Numbered from the stretch's first letter, positions 1-9,547 are shown. The stretch is DNA of 64,000 bases from Syntrophotalea carbinolica DSM 2380 (GCF_000012885.1 NC_007498.2:1550001-1614000), one strand, 5' to 3'. Notes: generated by a model not told the origin, from the letters alone. Made by a program: numbers and translations.

Positions 1-186
1 GAAGACATCAGCTACCAGCCCGCTGCCGAGATGGGTTCGCAGTCGCATTCCGTCGGCGGCTGAGATGCCGCAGCTTTCCTGACCACGATGCTGAAGGGCG
101 TAAAGTCCCAGATATGTCATGTTGGCGGCTTCCGGATGACCGTAGATACCGAATACGCCGCACTCGTCCTCGTATTTGTCAAACAT
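1..186 (-). CDS. purF: Amidophosphoribosyltransferase, N-terminal part (cut by window edge)
   Basis: Only the first 62 codons are in the window. The product would start purine synthesis by moving the amide nitrogen of glutamine onto PRPP, in the cytoplasm. After a short MFDKYEDE leader comes CGVFGIYG, the N-terminal nucleophile Cys (residue 9) of class II glutamine amidotransferases, followed by ALQHRGQES, a PurF-specific signature. In this family the leader is normally cleaved to free the Cys. GGGAG lies about ten bases before the start codon. It is the third gene of the minus-strand purL-purQ-purF series, 171 bases after purQ with a perfect hairpin in the gap. The identity is clear from the two motifs; the rest of the protein cannot be seen. 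Confidence 0.93.
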   Translation of the reverse strand, partial: MFDKYEDECGVFGIYGHPEAANMTYLGLYALQHRGQESCGISAADGMRLRTHLGSGLVADVF

Positions 187-311
187 AATACCGTTGAGCT
201 CCCTGCTGGATGCCGTTTGGCGCGGCGCATCGAATAGCGCCATCGCCGTAAATATTCAATATACCATACCTCTGTCTGTTGAGGCATGCTGTTCCGTTGG
301 GTCGTGTCATG

Positions 312-347
312 GAAGAGCCCATTCGCTTGACCTCGAATGGGCTCTTC
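312..347 (-). other. Perfect 14-bp hairpin between purQ and purF
   Basis: Arms 312-325 and 334-347 are perfect inverted repeats around an 8-base loop. No run of T follows on the minus strand, so it is not a standard intrinsic terminator. It could be an attenuator, a processing or mRNA-stability element, or a weak terminator that sets purF output below purL-purQ. Confidence 0.6.
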
Positions 348-357
348 ATGGTGGAAG

Positions 358-1185
358 TTAGAGCAGTTCGTCCCGGATGAAGCGTACCGCGTTTTGATAC
401 AGCCACAGCCCCATGCCTTCCTCGGGGAGATTCTCCTCGCGGGTCCAGCGGGGGTGGTGGGTGCGGTGAACGTAGGCTTCCGGATGCGGCATGAGCCCGA
501 ACAAGCGCCCTGTTTCATCGCAGAGCCCGGCTATCGCAGCGGTAGAACCGTTGGGGTTCAGAGGATAGTCCTGGGTCGGCGCGCTGTAATCCGGCAGGCT
601 GTACTGGAGGACCCCCAGATGCTTTGCCGTGATTTGTTCCAGTGTGGCATCGCTTTCGACAACAAGTTTACCTTCGCCATGACGTACCGGCAGGGTAATG
701 CCGTCGAGGCCGCGAGTGAAAATGCACGGCGACTCAGGGTCGGCCTTGAGGTACACCCAGCGGTCTTCAAAACGGCCGTTGTCGTTGAATGTCAGAGTGA
801 CACTCTGGGTAAAATCCTTTTCCAGAGCCGGCAGCAGCCCCATTTTGACCATCAGCTGAAAGCCGTTGCAGACGCCCATGATCAGCTTGCCGTCAGCGAT
901 GAATTTGCGCAGGTGTTCGCTCAGGTGTTCTTCGCTGTCCTTGATCGGAGCGTGCAGCAGCCGATTGGCGCCGGCCTTGGCGCTGCCGAGGTCATCGCCG
1001 TCGAGAAAGCCACCGGCCAGATTGAGGAAGTGGTAGTCCTGCAGCAGCACCCGGCCACTTAACAGTTCGGAAATATGGACGATGTCGACCACTTCGGCAC
1101 CGGCCAGGCGGCAGGCATGGGCCGTTTCTCTTTCGCAGTTGGTGCCGTTGCCGGCAATAACGATGGCACGTACTTGTTTCGACAT
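358..1185 (-). CDS. purQ: Phosphoribosylformylglycinamidine synthase, glutaminase subunit PurQ
   Basis: Cytoplasmic class I glutamine amidotransferase that releases ammonia from glutamine for FGAM synthesis by PurL, the fourth step of purine synthesis. The 275 residues show the nucleophile elbow GVCNGFQ with Cys106 and, near the C-terminus, the PHPE motif carrying the His-Glu of the triad. It is somewhat longer than the roughly 230-residue Bacillus type, which fits the PurQ that partners a large PurL. The start lies 3 bases after the purL stop, and its ribosome site (AGGGAG) is inside the last purL codons, so translation is probably coupled. No anomaly is seen. Confidence 0.96.
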   Translation of the reverse strand: MSKQVRAIVIAGNGTNCERETAHACRLAGAEVVDIVHISELLSGRVLLQDYHFLNLAGGFLDGDDLGSAKAGANRLLHAPIKDSEEHLSEHLRKFIADGKLIMGVCNGFQLMVKMGLLPALEKDFTQSVTLTFNDNGRFEDRWVYLKADPESPCIFTRGLDGITLPVRHGEGKLVVESDATLEQITAKHLGVLQYSLPDYSAPTQDYPLNPNGSTAAIAGLCDETGRLFGLMPHPEAYVHRTHHPRWTREENLPEEGMGLWLYQNAVRFIRDELL

Positions 1186-1188
1186 AGT

Positions 1189-4170
1189 TTACATCTCCCT
1201 TAACGGCGCCTGCCACGCCTCTTTGAGATCATCAATTTGGGTCCGGACCAGAACCTCGCCACCGAGGCCGACGATACGCAGTTCCTGATCTTCGGTGATG
1301 GTGCCGAGCATGGATACATCCTGACCGTTGAAAAGTTTTTCGAAGGCCGTTTTGTTGTCGGGCTTTACGGTTACAAGCAGGCGGCTGGCCGTTTCGGAGA
1401 ACAGCACGGCGTCTTCGCGCAGCACTTCGTCACATTTGACGTTGCGCAAATCGACATGCATGCCGAAACCGCCGGCGAAAGCCGTTTCTGCCAGGGCGAT
1501 GCCGAGGCCGCCGTCGGACAGGTCGTGGCAACTGGCCAGCAGCCCCTGTTTCTGGGCCTGGTTCACGGTGCGGTATCGTTGCAGGGCGGTGGCGGCGTCG
1601 ACCTTGGGGACGTTCTTGCCGAGGTGGCCGAGCATGTCGTAATACTCGGATGCGCCCAGCTCGTTGCGCGTGATGCCAAGCAGGTAAATCAGGTCGCCGG
1701 GGCGTTTGGCGTCCATGGTGACGCCTTTGCGGATGTCGTCGACTTTGCCGATCACCGAGAATAGCACTGTCGGCGGAATGGAAATTTTGGTGTCCCCGAT
1801 CTGGTAGTCGTTTTTCATGGAGTCCTTACCTGAAATCAGGGGCACGCCGAAGGCCAGGCAGTAGTCGTAGAGCGCCTTGTTGGCACGAACCAGCTGTGCG
1901 GCCTTGTACTCTCCGTCGGGAGTTTTTTCGCTTTGTACCGGATCGCACCAGCAGAAGTTGTCGAGACCCGCGACGTGATCGATGTTGCCGCCGACGGCGA
2001 CATAGTTGCGTAGCCCTTCATCGACGGCACAGGCCATCATGTGATAGGTGTCGATGTCGCTGTAGCGGGGGGTGATGCCATGGGCCACCACAACACCCTC
2101 GAAGGAGTCGGGTAGGGGCCTGACCATGGCAGCGTCGGCGGGGCCGTCGTTGGCGATACCCACCAAGGGTTTAAGCACGGTGCCGGCCTGCACCTCATGG
2201 TCGTAGCGGCGCACCACGCTTTCCTTGGAGCAGATATTCAGTCGAGCCAGCAAGTGGCGCAAAGTGGCTTCCGCGTCGACGGGCTGACTGAATTCCGGTT
2301 CCTGGTAGGCACGGTTTTCCCAGCGGGCCTTCAGCTGCAGCTGCGGGACGCCCGCGTGGAGAAACTCCATAGGCAGATAAGTGACGGTCTTGCCGTCGTA
2401 CAGGCAGTGGTAATAGCCGGAGTCGTTGAAGACGCCAAGGTCTGTAGCTTCCACATCCATTTCCTTGGCCAGAGCGATGAAGGCTTCGGCCTTGTCGATG
2501 GGAACCGCAACGGTCATGCGTTCCTGCGCTTCGGAGATGAGAATCTCCCACGGCTGCAGGCCGGAGTATTTCAGCGGCGCGCGATCCAGGTGCATTTCAA
2601 ATCCGCCGGTATCTTCGGCCATCTCGCCAACGGAGGAGGACAGACCGCCGGCACCGTTGTCGGTGATGGAATTATAAAGGCCGCGATCCCGCGCGATGAT
2701 CAAAAAGTCGAACATGCGTTTCTGGGTGATGGGATCGCCGATCTGAACCGCGGTGGCCGGGGAACCTTCGTGCAACTCCTCGGAGGAGAAGGTGGCGCCA
2801 TGAATGCCGTCTTTGCCGATACGGCCGCCGACCATCATAATGCGGTCGCCGACCTGGGCCTGCTTGACATGACCGGGCTGGCCATGGATTTCGGCGGGCA
2901 TCAATGCGGCGGTACCGCAGTAAACCAGCGGCTTGCCGGCAAAACGATCGTCGAACACGATAGAACCGTTGACGGTCGGCACACCGCTTTTATTGCCGCC
3001 GTGTTCGACCCCTTCGACCACGCCTTCAAAGATTCGTCGCGGATGCAACAGGCGCGGCGGCAGCGGTTCGCTGTAAAAAGGCGAAGCGAAGCAGAACACA
3101 TCGGTATTGAAAATCAGGCGGGCTCCCATGCCGGTGCCGAAAGGATCGCGGTTGACGCCCACGATCCCCGTCAACGCGCCGCCGTAAGGATCGAGGGCGC
3201 TGGGGGAGTTATGCGTTTCGACCTTGAACACCAGGCTCCAGTCGTCGTTGAAGCGGATGACTCCGGCGTTGTCCTTGAACACGGACAGGCAGAAATCCTT
3301 TTGCCCTTTGGCGGCGCGTACATCGCGGGTAGCACCGACGATAAACGTCTTGAAGAGGGAGTCGATGGTCTCTGAATTGCCCTCACTGTCTTCGTAATCG
3401 ATGCGGGCCGAGAAAATCTTATGCTTGCAGTGTTCACTCCAGGTCTGCGCCAGGGCTTCCAGCTCCACATCGGTCAGGCGGGTGGAGAGCCCCATCTTCT
3501 GACGTTCGGCCTGGTTTTGAGGGTCGTTGGCAAAGGCCTGGATTTCTTTCATTTCCTCCAGGTTGAGCGCCAGCACGCCTTCGCGGCTGATGCGCATCAG
3601 TTCCTCGTCGGAGACGTTGAGGTCAATCTCCCGCACCTTGGGTTCGGCAGTCGAAACCACCCGGGGCACCGTAACCGGGACGCCGGTTTTACGGTTGAAC
3701 TCCGCAGCGGGAATGATGGTCCAGCGCTGAATCAGTCCGTTACCCAAAAAGCCGGCGGCAATGCGCTCGGCCGCGTCTTCATCAAGTTGGCCCGAAAGAA
3801 GGTACTGCACAGAGGTGTAAACACCTTCGTCGTCGCCAAATGCCCGACCGGTGAGGTATTGAATGGCTTCCCTGGATGTGCGACCGACGTTGTCGGTGAC
3901 GCCGGGGCGGAAACCGACTTCAATCAGGACGTCGAACCGGGCGGCAAGCGGTTGGTTGACGGCATAGCGCTGAATCACCGGATCCGAGAAAGGTCCCTCG
4001 GCAGCCGCGTTCACCTCTGCTTGGGACAATTCCGCATCGATGGTATAGACATCGATGGTCTGTACCTCGTCCAATACGATTCCAAGGTGTTCGCGGATTT
4101 CGCGTTTGACGCGTTCGCCGCGCGCATCGCGAATGCCTTCTTTCAGTCCGACTTCTACTCTCCAGGCCAT
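1189..4170 (-). CDS. purL: Phosphoribosylformylglycinamidine synthase PurL with PurS-like N-terminus
   Basis: ATP-dependent conversion of FGAR to FGAM in de novo purine synthesis, using ammonia from PurQ. The protein is 993 residues, between the small PurL (about 740) and the large fused enzyme (about 1300). Residues 1-150 hold two PurS-like segments (KEGIRDARGERV near the start and GFRPGVTDNVGR further on), then the linker motif WSEHCKHK, then two PurM/PurL-type ATP-binding halves with SVGEMAEDTGG and a later CHDLSDGGLG motif. It therefore joins PurS and PurL in one chain while PurQ stays separate. I chose the ATG at 4170 because GAGGAG lies just before it and homology starts at MAWRVEVG; a longer frame upstream has no such support. 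First gene of the purine operon. Confidence 0.95.
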   Translation of the reverse strand: MAWRVEVGLKEGIRDARGERVKREIREHLGIVLDEVQTIDVYTIDAELSQAEVNAAAEGPFSDPVIQRYAVNQPLAARFDVLIEVGFRPGVTDNVGRTSREAIQYLTGRAFGDDEGVYTSVQYLLSGQLDEDAAERIAAGFLGNGLIQRWTIIPAAEFNRKTGVPVTVPRVVSTAEPKVREIDLNVSDEELMRISREGVLALNLEEMKEIQAFANDPQNQAERQKMGLSTRLTDVELEALAQTWSEHCKHKIFSARIDYEDSEGNSETIDSLFKTFIVGATRDVRAAKGQKDFCLSVFKDNAGVIRFNDDWSLVFKVETHNSPSALDPYGGALTGIVGVNRDPFGTGMGARLIFNTDVFCFASPFYSEPLPPRLLHPRRIFEGVVEGVEHGGNKSGVPTVNGSIVFDDRFAGKPLVYCGTAALMPAEIHGQPGHVKQAQVGDRIMMVGGRIGKDGIHGATFSSEELHEGSPATAVQIGDPITQKRMFDFLIIARDRGLYNSITDNGAGGLSSSVGEMAEDTGGFEMHLDRAPLKYSGLQPWEILISEAQERMTVAVPIDKAEAFIALAKEMDVEATDLGVFNDSGYYHCLYDGKTVTYLPMEFLHAGVPQLQLKARWENRAYQEPEFSQPVDAEATLRHLLARLNICSKESVVRRYDHEVQAGTVLKPLVGIANDGPADAAMVRPLPDSFEGVVVAHGITPRYSDIDTYHMMACAVDEGLRNYVAVGGNIDHVAGLDNFCWCDPVQSEKTPDGEYKAAQLVRANKALYDYCLAFGVPLISGKDSMKNDYQIGDTKISIPPTVLFSVIGKVDDIRKGVTMDAKRPGDLIYLLGITRNELGASEYYDMLGHLGKNVPKVDAATALQRYRTVNQAQKQGLLASCHDLSDGGLGIALAETAFAGGFGMHVDLRNVKCDEVLREDAVLFSETASRLLVTVKPDNKTAFEKLFNGQDVSMLGTITEDQELRIVGLGGEVLVRTQIDDLKEAWQAPLREM

Positions 4171-4505
4171 TATGATCTCCTCGACAAGGGTGAACCGGTA
4201 AACGTCATACGGCGGCACGCAGGCCGCCGTGCCGCACGGGAAACCTCGCATGTACAAGTTCCCGCCGGTGATAGTCTTGATGTGTTTGTATGTATACAAT
4301 GCGGATGCATGGACAAGGTTACCCGCGAAACCGGATGGATGACTCTCTTCCCAACCCTGCCATACGCTGTCAGAGCGGCGTTGCCCGGGCCACGAGTGGC
4401 GATGTGCATGGGGCAGGGCAGGCGCTGAATCCGCCGGATTGTGGTTTGAATATTGTCCATTGCAAAAGGCTTCAGCCCGTCTTTCATCCAGGCAGTGTGG
4501 CGGTG
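4171..4505 (-). other. Leader region of the purL operon
   Basis: This 335-base gap carries no credible gene. On the minus strand a TTGTCC-like box and TACATA/TATACA-like boxes near 4290-4320 could be a weak promoter. Between there and purL the sequence can fold into GC-rich stems (GGCAC/GTGCC near 4222-4250; GGGAA/TTCCC near 4230-4265). I cannot match it to a known riboswitch. A structured 5' leader is possible but not shown. Confidence 0.3.
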
Positions 4506-5276
4506 CTACCAGACAAAGCAGTCGCTGGGTTTGTTCTGACTGCCGATAAACAGTTGGGTTGAACTGGCGCCCTGTTCCTCAAGTACCCCGCGAGCGCAGG
4601 CTTCGGCCAATTGCGGCGTATTGTTGGTTTCACTCAGATGCGCCAGGAAAACCGCCTCCAGTCCATCCCAATGAAGATCCCGCAGCAGTTGCGCGGCTTC
4701 ATTGTTGGACAGATGGCCGTGACGGCTGCGAACACGTTGTTTCAGATGCCACGGATAGGGTCCGTCGCGCAGCAGATCCTCATCGTGGTTCGATTCGAGA
4801 ACCAACACCCGGCAGCCTTTGAAACGGTCGGCAACCAGCCGGGTCGCGAGACCCAGATCCGTGACGATGCCGATTTTTCCGGCTGAGGTCGATAGGATGA
4901 ATCCGGTCGGCGCCACGGCATCATGGGTGATCGGCACCGTTTGGACTTCGATGTCCCGCAGGCGAAAAGTGTCGCCGGAATCGAACGTGACGGTGCTCGG
5001 CAGTTTTCCCACCCCAGGCAGCGCCTCATGTGTCGCTTGGTGCACGTGTACGGGCACATTCCAGCGTCGGGCAACGGGGCCGAGGCCACAGCAATGGTCG
5101 CGATGCTCGTGGGTGACCAGCAGCGCATCGAGACGTTCCGGCTCGGCGCCAATGACCTGTAGCCGGCGGCCGATTTCGCGGGCAGAGAGGCCAGCGTCGA
5201 TCAGTAACCGGCTTTCGGCCGTCTCGACATAAATTGCGTTACCTTTACTGCCGCTCGCCAGCAGACAGACTTGCAC
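4506..5276 (-). CDS. MBL-fold metallo-hydrolase, WalJ/YycJ type
   Basis: A 256-residue metallo-beta-lactamase-fold hydrolase. It starts with the SGSKGNAIYV segment typical of YycJ/WalJ and has the metal-binding THEHRDHC motif at residues 55-62, a later ITHDA (third metal His), LESNHDEDLL and GHLSN with a terminal HLSETNN. WalJ-like proteins are linked to cell-wall control and DNA replication-repair coordination in Firmicutes, but in proteobacteria the substrate is unknown. It is followed by the purine operon on the same strand, but 335 bases away, so probably a separate unit. The general fold is certain; the exact role is not. Confidence 0.85.
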   Translation of the reverse strand: MQVCLLASGSKGNAIYVETAESRLLIDAGLSAREIGRRLQVIGAEPERLDALLVTHEHRDHCCGLGPVARRWNVPVHVHQATHEALPGVGKLPSTVTFDSGDTFRLRDIEVQTVPITHDAVAPTGFILSTSAGKIGIVTDLGLATRLVADRFKGCRVLVLESNHDEDLLRDGPYPWHLKQRVRSRHGHLSNNEAAQLLRDLHWDGLEAVFLAHLSETNNTPQLAEACARGVLEEQGASSTQLFIGSQNKPSDCFVW

Positions 5277-5656
5277 TTGGCCTCCCTGTTATCCACGGCA
5301 AGGCGCCGTTTATATACCGGAAAATAGCGGTGTTCGCAAGATAAAACGAATCCGCCATCCTGCCACATTGGCATCGGGAAGTCCAGAGTCAGGACCTTTT
5401 TCCGAAAAAAATGAATTCGGGCAGTTTCTCCAAAAATAGGCGGTCGGCTAATGGGGCCGCCATGGGATTTGGCGTTGAACGTTCCCAGGGGATTCCCGTT
5501 TGTTTCTGCAAAGGTTGAAAAAACGAAATCCAGTGTGCCGGGATGATGTCGGAACCTGCCGTTAAAGCCGTTACAGAAAATCTCCTGAAGCTAGGAATAA
5601 ATACCATGCCGGGCGTTAAAGCACAACCGCGCAATGTTTTACAGGTGGGAAAGCGG
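5277..5656. other. Spacer between metallo-hydrolase and gap, no gene recognised
   Basis: About 380 bases with no frame that resembles a known protein. One 81-codon minus-strand frame (5389-5634) lacks a ribosome site and any recognisable motif, so I did not call it. The right end leads into the gap promoter. Confidence 0.5.
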
Positions 5657-5685
5657 TTGACGATTCAAAACCGATTGGCTATTAT
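5657..5685 (+). promoter_or_regulatory. Sigma-70-type promoter for gap
   Basis: TTGACG at 5657-5662 and TATTAT at 5680-5685 with an ideal 17-base spacer. It is 112 bases upstream of the gap start, leaving a leader of roughly 105 bases. It probably drives the gap-pgk-tpiA cluster. Confidence 0.65.
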
Positions 5686-5797
5686 CAGGCGTTAACTTTG
5701 CTGGCCTGTGTGGCTATGTAAGTTGCCGATTTTACGGGAAAAATTGAAGTTTCGGATTTGGTTTTGGCCTTTTACAAAGTTCGGGAGCAAGGTGGTA

Positions 5798-6799
5798 ATG
5801 GCGGTAAAAGTAGCAATTAACGGCTTCGGTCGCATCGGGCGCAGCATATTTCGCGCAGCCTGGGCTGACAAAGACGTCGAAATCGTGGCTATTAATGATC
5901 TGAATCCGGCAGAGGTGCTTGCCCATCTGCTTAAGTACGATTCCGTACGCGGAACCTTTGCTCCGCCCGTGCAGGTAACTGCCAGTGGCCTGATGGTTGC
6001 CGAACGGTTGATCAGGGTGAGCGAAAAGCAGGATCCCGCCGATTTGCCCTGGCGGGAACTCGGCGTCGATATCGTCCTTGAAGCAACCGGCCAATTTACC
6101 GAGCGCGCCCAGGCCGCCAGACACCTTGAGGCCGGTGCGGGGCGCGTGATCATTACTGCGCCAGGTTGCGGTGAAGACATAACCCTGTGCATGGGGATCA
6201 ACCACCGGCAATTCGATCCCGAAACGCATTTCGTTATTTCCAATGCATCCTGTACCACCAATTGCCTGGCTCCGGTAGCCAAGGTGCTGATGGATAATTT
6301 CGGCGTGGTTAAGGGCATGATGACAACGGTTCATTCCTATACCAACGGTCAGCAGATTCTGGATTATCCCGCAAAAGACCTACGTCGGGCTCGGGCTGCA
6401 GCTTTGTCCATGATACCGACCACCACCGGGGCGGCCCGCGCTGTGGCCAAGGTGCTGCCCGAGTTGGCGGGACGCCTGGACGGGATCGCGGTGCGGGTGC
6501 CGACGCCCAATGTCTCCCTGATTTCCCTGGTTACGGAAACCCGGAAAAACACCACCATCGAATCCGTCAACCATGCGTTGCACATGGCGGCTGAAGGGCC
6601 GTTGAAAGGTGTGTTGGCTTATTCCGAAGAACCCTTGGTGTCCGTCGATTTCAATGGCCATCCGGCGTCTTCGGTGGTCGACGCGCTTTCCACCAATGTG
6701 CTCGGTGGTAACATGGTCAAGGTCTTGTCCTGGTACGACAACGAGTGGGGATACTCCAACCGGGTGGTGGATTTGGTCCGCTATGTTGCATCTTGCTGA
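5798..6799 (+). CDS. gap: Glyceraldehyde-3-phosphate dehydrogenase
   Basis: Oxidises and phosphorylates glyceraldehyde-3-phosphate to 1,3-bisphosphoglycerate with NAD, in the cytoplasm. The 333-residue chain has the Rossmann start INGFGRIGR, the active-site SNASCTTNC with Cys152, a HSYT with the catalytic His further on, and the ending WYDNEWGYSNR. Asp34 in the AINDL segment after beta-2 favours NAD over NADP. The ATG at 5798 is preceded by AGGTGG and matches the conserved N-terminus; a longer frame from 5708 has no ribosome site. First gene of the gap-pgk-tpiA cluster, 101 bases before pgk, so the cell uses triose phosphate in glycolysis or gluconeogenesis. Confidence 0.97.
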   Translation: MAVKVAINGFGRIGRSIFRAAWADKDVEIVAINDLNPAEVLAHLLKYDSVRGTFAPPVQVTASGLMVAERLIRVSEKQDPADLPWRELGVDIVLEATGQFTERAQAARHLEAGAGRVIITAPGCGEDITLCMGINHRQFDPETHFVISNASCTTNCLAPVAKVLMDNFGVVKGMMTTVHSYTNGQQILDYPAKDLRRARAAALSMIPTTTGAARAVAKVLPELAGRLDGIAVRVPTPNVSLISLVTETRKNTTIESVNHALHMAAEGPLKGVLAYSEEPLVSVDFNGHPASSVVDALSTNVLGGNMVKVLSWYDNEWGYSNRVVDLVRYVASC

Positions 6800-6900
6800 C
6801 AACGATCTAAAGTTTTAACGGTGCCGGTCTCGACAGTTGAATGGCCGTGCCTGCCATATATTCTGCTATCAATTCAACAATCGCGTGCGGGAGGTTTTTC

Positions 6901-8091
6901 ATGTTCACTAAAATGACTGTCAAGGATGTCGATTTCAAAGGTAAGCGTGTGTTCTGTCGCGTCGATTTTAATGTACCTCTCGATAAGGATGGGCGGATTA
7001 CCGACGATACACGCATTGTCGCGGCGTTGCCGACCATAAAATATATTCTGGAACAGGGCGGCCGCCTTATTCTTGCCTCCCACCTGGGACGGCCCAAAGG
7101 TACGCCCAAGCCCGAATTCAGTTTGGCTCCGGCCGCCGAACATCTTGGCGGCCTGCTCGGTCAGTCGGTCATCATGGCACCCGACTGCATCGGGGCCGAG
7201 GTCGAAAAACTGGTGGATCAGCTGGCCGAAGGTGCGGTCCTGATGCTTGAAAACGTACGGTTTCACAAAGGCGAAACGGAAAACGATCCGGCTTTTTGCA
7301 AGCAGCTTGCGGCCCTGGCCGATGTCTATGTGAATGACGCCTTTGGTACCGCGCATCGCGCGCATGCTTCGACCGAGGGGGTGGCTCGGTTGCTGTCGCC
7401 GGCGGTGGGCGGCTTCCTCATCGAAAAAGAATTGCGCTATCTCGGGCAGGCCATCGCCGAACCGGTGCGTCCTTTTGTCGCTGTGCTGGGCGGTGCCAAA
7501 GTGTCGGATAAGCTGCCGGCCATTGAGAATATGCTGGAAAAAGTCGACGCTCTGATAATAGGCGGGGGTATGGCCTACACTTTTCTCAAGGCCAAAGGTT
7601 ACGACCTGGGCAATTCTCTGGTTGAAGAAGATCGTTTGGAAATGGCTTCCGAACTGATGGCACGCGCCGCTGCCAAGGGCGTTGCGATGCTTTTGCCGGA
7701 AGATCATCTGGCCGCTGCGGAATTTAAAGCCGACGCTGAGCACAAAGTATGCGGCAATGATGATTTTCCTGCCGGATGGATGGGGTTGGACATCGGCCCG
7801 CGAACCATAGACCGCTTCAGTGAGGTGCTCAAGGACGCCGGAACGGTGGTTTGGAACGGCCCCATGGGAGTATTTGAATTCGATACCTTTGCTCAGGGTA
7901 CCTTTGCCGTAGCCAAAGTTATCGCCGAATCACAGGCTGTATCCATTGTCGGCGGCGGAGATTCTTCCGCTGCGGCCAAAAAGTCCGGACTGGCGGACAA
8001 AATGACCCATATATCTACAGGCGGCGGTGCTTCTCTGGAATTTCTCGAAGGCAAAGCCCTGCCCGGCATCGTTGCCTTGACAGATAAGTAG
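6901..8091 (+). CDS. pgk: Phosphoglycerate kinase
   Basis: Transfers the acyl phosphate of 1,3-bisphosphoglycerate to ADP, making ATP and 3-phosphoglycerate. The 396 residues match the usual monomer length. Visible motifs are [10 protein letters not shown] at the N-terminus, SHLGRPKG, the hinge segment [19 protein letters not shown] and the ATP-binding GGGDSSAAA near the C-terminus. The ATG at 6901 follows GGGAGG at good spacing and fits the family start; an upstream in-frame ATG at 6841 would add 20 unrelated residues. It lies between gap and tpiA on the same strand, and the three are probably co-transcribed. Confidence 0.97.
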   Translation: MFTKMTVKDVDFKGKRVFCRVDFNVPLDKDGRITDDTRIVAALPTIKYILEQGGRLILASHLGRPKGTPKPEFSLAPAAEHLGGLLGQSVIMAPDCIGAEVEKLVDQLAEGAVLMLENVRFHKGETENDPAFCKQLAALADVYVNDAFGTAHRAHASTEGVARLLSPAVGGFLIEKELRYLGQAIAEPVRPFVAVLGGAKVSDKLPAIENMLEKVDALIIGGGMAYTFLKAKGYDLGNSLVEEDRLEMASELMARAAAKGVAMLLPEDHLAAAEFKADAEHKVCGNDDFPAGWMGLDIGPRTIDRFSEVLKDAGTVVWNGPMGVFEFDTFAQGTFAVAKVIAESQAVSIVGGGDSSAAAKKSGLADKMTHISTGGGASLEFLEGKALPGIVALTDK

Positions 8092-8167
8092 CAGGCGGTG
8101 CTTCACCGCGAGGCCTTTCGCTTTCATTCATGACCTGATATGACAGTCGGGTATGTCAGCAAACGTA

Positions 8168-8199
8168 TGTCCCTCGCTCCAATTTTTATGCGAGGGACA
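8168..8199 (+). other. Hairpin in the pgk-tpiA gap
   Basis: Perfect 10-bp arms (TGTCCCTCGC / GCGAGGGACA) around a 12-base loop. No T run follows, and tpiA starts 26 bases later, so it is more likely a stability or processing element than a terminator. Confidence 0.5.
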
Positions 8200-8225
8200 C
8201 TTACTGCATTGTCCGGAGGGAAAAG

Positions 8226-8984
8226 ATGCGCAGACCCTTTATTGCCGGAAACTGGAAACTGCATAAAACATCGGCGGAGGCCGCGGCCCTGGTGGGAGAG
8301 CTGAAAGGCGCGCTGTCCGATGTGGTTGACCGCGACATTGTCGTGGCTCCCGTATTCACCTCGTTGGCTGCGGTCATCGCCACGCTCGAGAAAAGCGACA
8401 TTTCTGTGGCTGCCCAGAATTGTTACCCTGAAAATCAGGGGGCCTTTACGGGCGAAGTGTCGCCAGCCTTGCTGAAAGACGCCGGTTGTCGCTATGTTAT
8501 CGTCGGGCATTCCGAGCGCCGCCAGCTTTTCGCCGAATCCGATGCTTTTATCAACCGCAAAGTCAAGGCTGTTATCGATGCCGGGCTGTCGGCTATTTTA
8601 TGTATCGGTGAAACGCTGGAGGAGCGGGAGGCGGACAAGACCTTTGATGTTCTTGAGCGCCAGGTGCGGTGCGGCCTGGAGGGGCTGGATGCGGCTGCCA
8701 TGGAACAGATTGTGGTGGCCTATGAGCCTGTATGGGCTATCGGTACCGGCAAAACCGCCACCGACAGTCAGGCTCAGCAGGCGCACAGCTTTATTCGCAG
8801 CCTTGTTAACGATATCTTCGGTTCCAAAGTGGCTCAACAGGTCAGAATCGTCTATGGAGGTAGCGTTAAACCCGGCAATGTCGATGGTCTGCTGCAACAA
8901 CCCGATATCGATGGTGCGCTGGTTGGCGGCGCCAGCCTTAACGCCGAAGATTTTATCCGTATCGTGAAGTTCAAAGCGGTTTAA
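8226..8984 (+). CDS. tpiA: Triosephosphate isomerase
   Basis: Interconverts dihydroxyacetone phosphate and glyceraldehyde-3-phosphate. At 252 residues it is the normal TIM-barrel size. It shows GNWKLHK (substrate-binding Asn and Lys), the electrophile His in IVGHSERR, the catalytic Glu in AYEPVWAIGTG (flexible loop follows) and the phosphate-binding YGGSVKP with GGAS. The ATG follows a strong CCGGAGGG ribosome site. Third gene of the glycolytic cluster. Confidence 0.97.
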   Translation: MRRPFIAGNWKLHKTSAEAAALVGELKGALSDVVDRDIVVAPVFTSLAAVIATLEKSDISVAAQNCYPENQGAFTGEVSPALLKDAGCRYVIVGHSERRQLFAESDAFINRKVKAVIDAGLSAILCIGETLEEREADKTFDVLERQVRCGLEGLDAAAMEQIVVAYEPVWAIGTGKTATDSQAQQAHSFIRSLVNDIFGSKVAQQVRIVYGGSVKPGNVDGLLQQPDIDGALVGGASLNAEDFIRIVKFKAV

Positions 8985-9127
8985 GGAAAGACATGCAGGG
9001 CACGTCGTTTAACAGCCCCTGCAGGTTGCTTTGGCTGCGGGGTCGTTCTTGCCCCTTTTCATTGCGGGTGATCTGTGTTAAGTTCGCGCATTCGCGAAAT
9101 CAATGTTCACTTTAGGAGTTGATAGAT

Positions 9128-9481
9128 ATGCTGACCCTTTTGATTATTCTTCATGTGCTGGTGTGTGTGGCCCTTATTGTCATTGTGCTGCTGCAGGGCG
9201 GCAAGGGCGCTGAAGTCGGCGCGGCATTCGGCGGAGGTGGCAGCCAAACCGTTTTCGGTGCCACCGGCGGCGCGAGTTTTATGAGCAAGCTCACGACCGG
9301 TGCTGCGATCGTTTTTATGCTGACCAGCCTGATTCTGGCTTATTTTTACAAGATTCCCGGTGTTGACAGCGTCATGCCGGAGACGATGGGTACTCCGACC
9401 GTACAGGAACAGACGGTAACCCCTGAAGAAGCCCCTGCGGCTCCGGCGCCGGTCGAAGAAAAAGCCGCACCCGGAAACTAA
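9128..9481 (+). CDS. secG: Preprotein translocase subunit SecG
   Basis: Small inner-membrane subunit of the SecYEG channel that assists SecA-driven export. The 117 residues hold a first membrane helix (LLIILHVLVCVALIVIVLLQ), then the hallmark cytoplasmic loop QGGKGAEVGAAFGGGGS followed by TVFGATG, a second helix (AIVFMLTSLILAYFY) and an Ala/Pro/Glu-rich tail. I prefer the ATG at 9128, nine bases after AGGAG, over the TTG at 9119. It is followed by a tRNA-Leu gene, an arrangement common for secG in proteobacteria. Confidence 0.96.
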   Translation: MLTLLIILHVLVCVALIVIVLLQGGKGAEVGAAFGGGGSQTVFGATGGASFMSKLTTGAAIVFMLTSLILAYFYKIPGVDSVMPETMGTPTVQEQTVTPEEAPAAPAPVEEKAAPGN

Positions 9482-9504
9482 AATAAAAATCACGCAATTT
9501 CATG

Positions 9505-9533
9505 TTGACAGAAGCCGCATAAAAAAGTATAAA
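9505..9533 (+). promoter_or_regulatory. Consensus sigma-70 promoter of tRNA-Leu
   Basis: Perfect TTGACA at 9505-9510 and TATAAA at 9528-9533 separated by exactly 17 bases. The tRNA begins 15 bases after the -10 box, leaving a short leader. It starts 24 bases after the secG stop, so the tRNA can be made independently of secG. Confidence 0.85.
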
Positions 9534-9547
9534 GTTTCTCGCTCAAC

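Noticed and set aside
337-1062. Long plus-strand frame over purQ
   Set aside because: It is the antisense shadow of purQ, with no ribosome site or known motif.
2197-3375. 392-codon plus-strand frame over purL
   Set aside because: Antisense shadow of purL; composition follows purL codon structure and no family matches.
5389-5634. 81-codon minus-strand frame upstream of gap
   Set aside because: No ribosome site and no recognisable motif.
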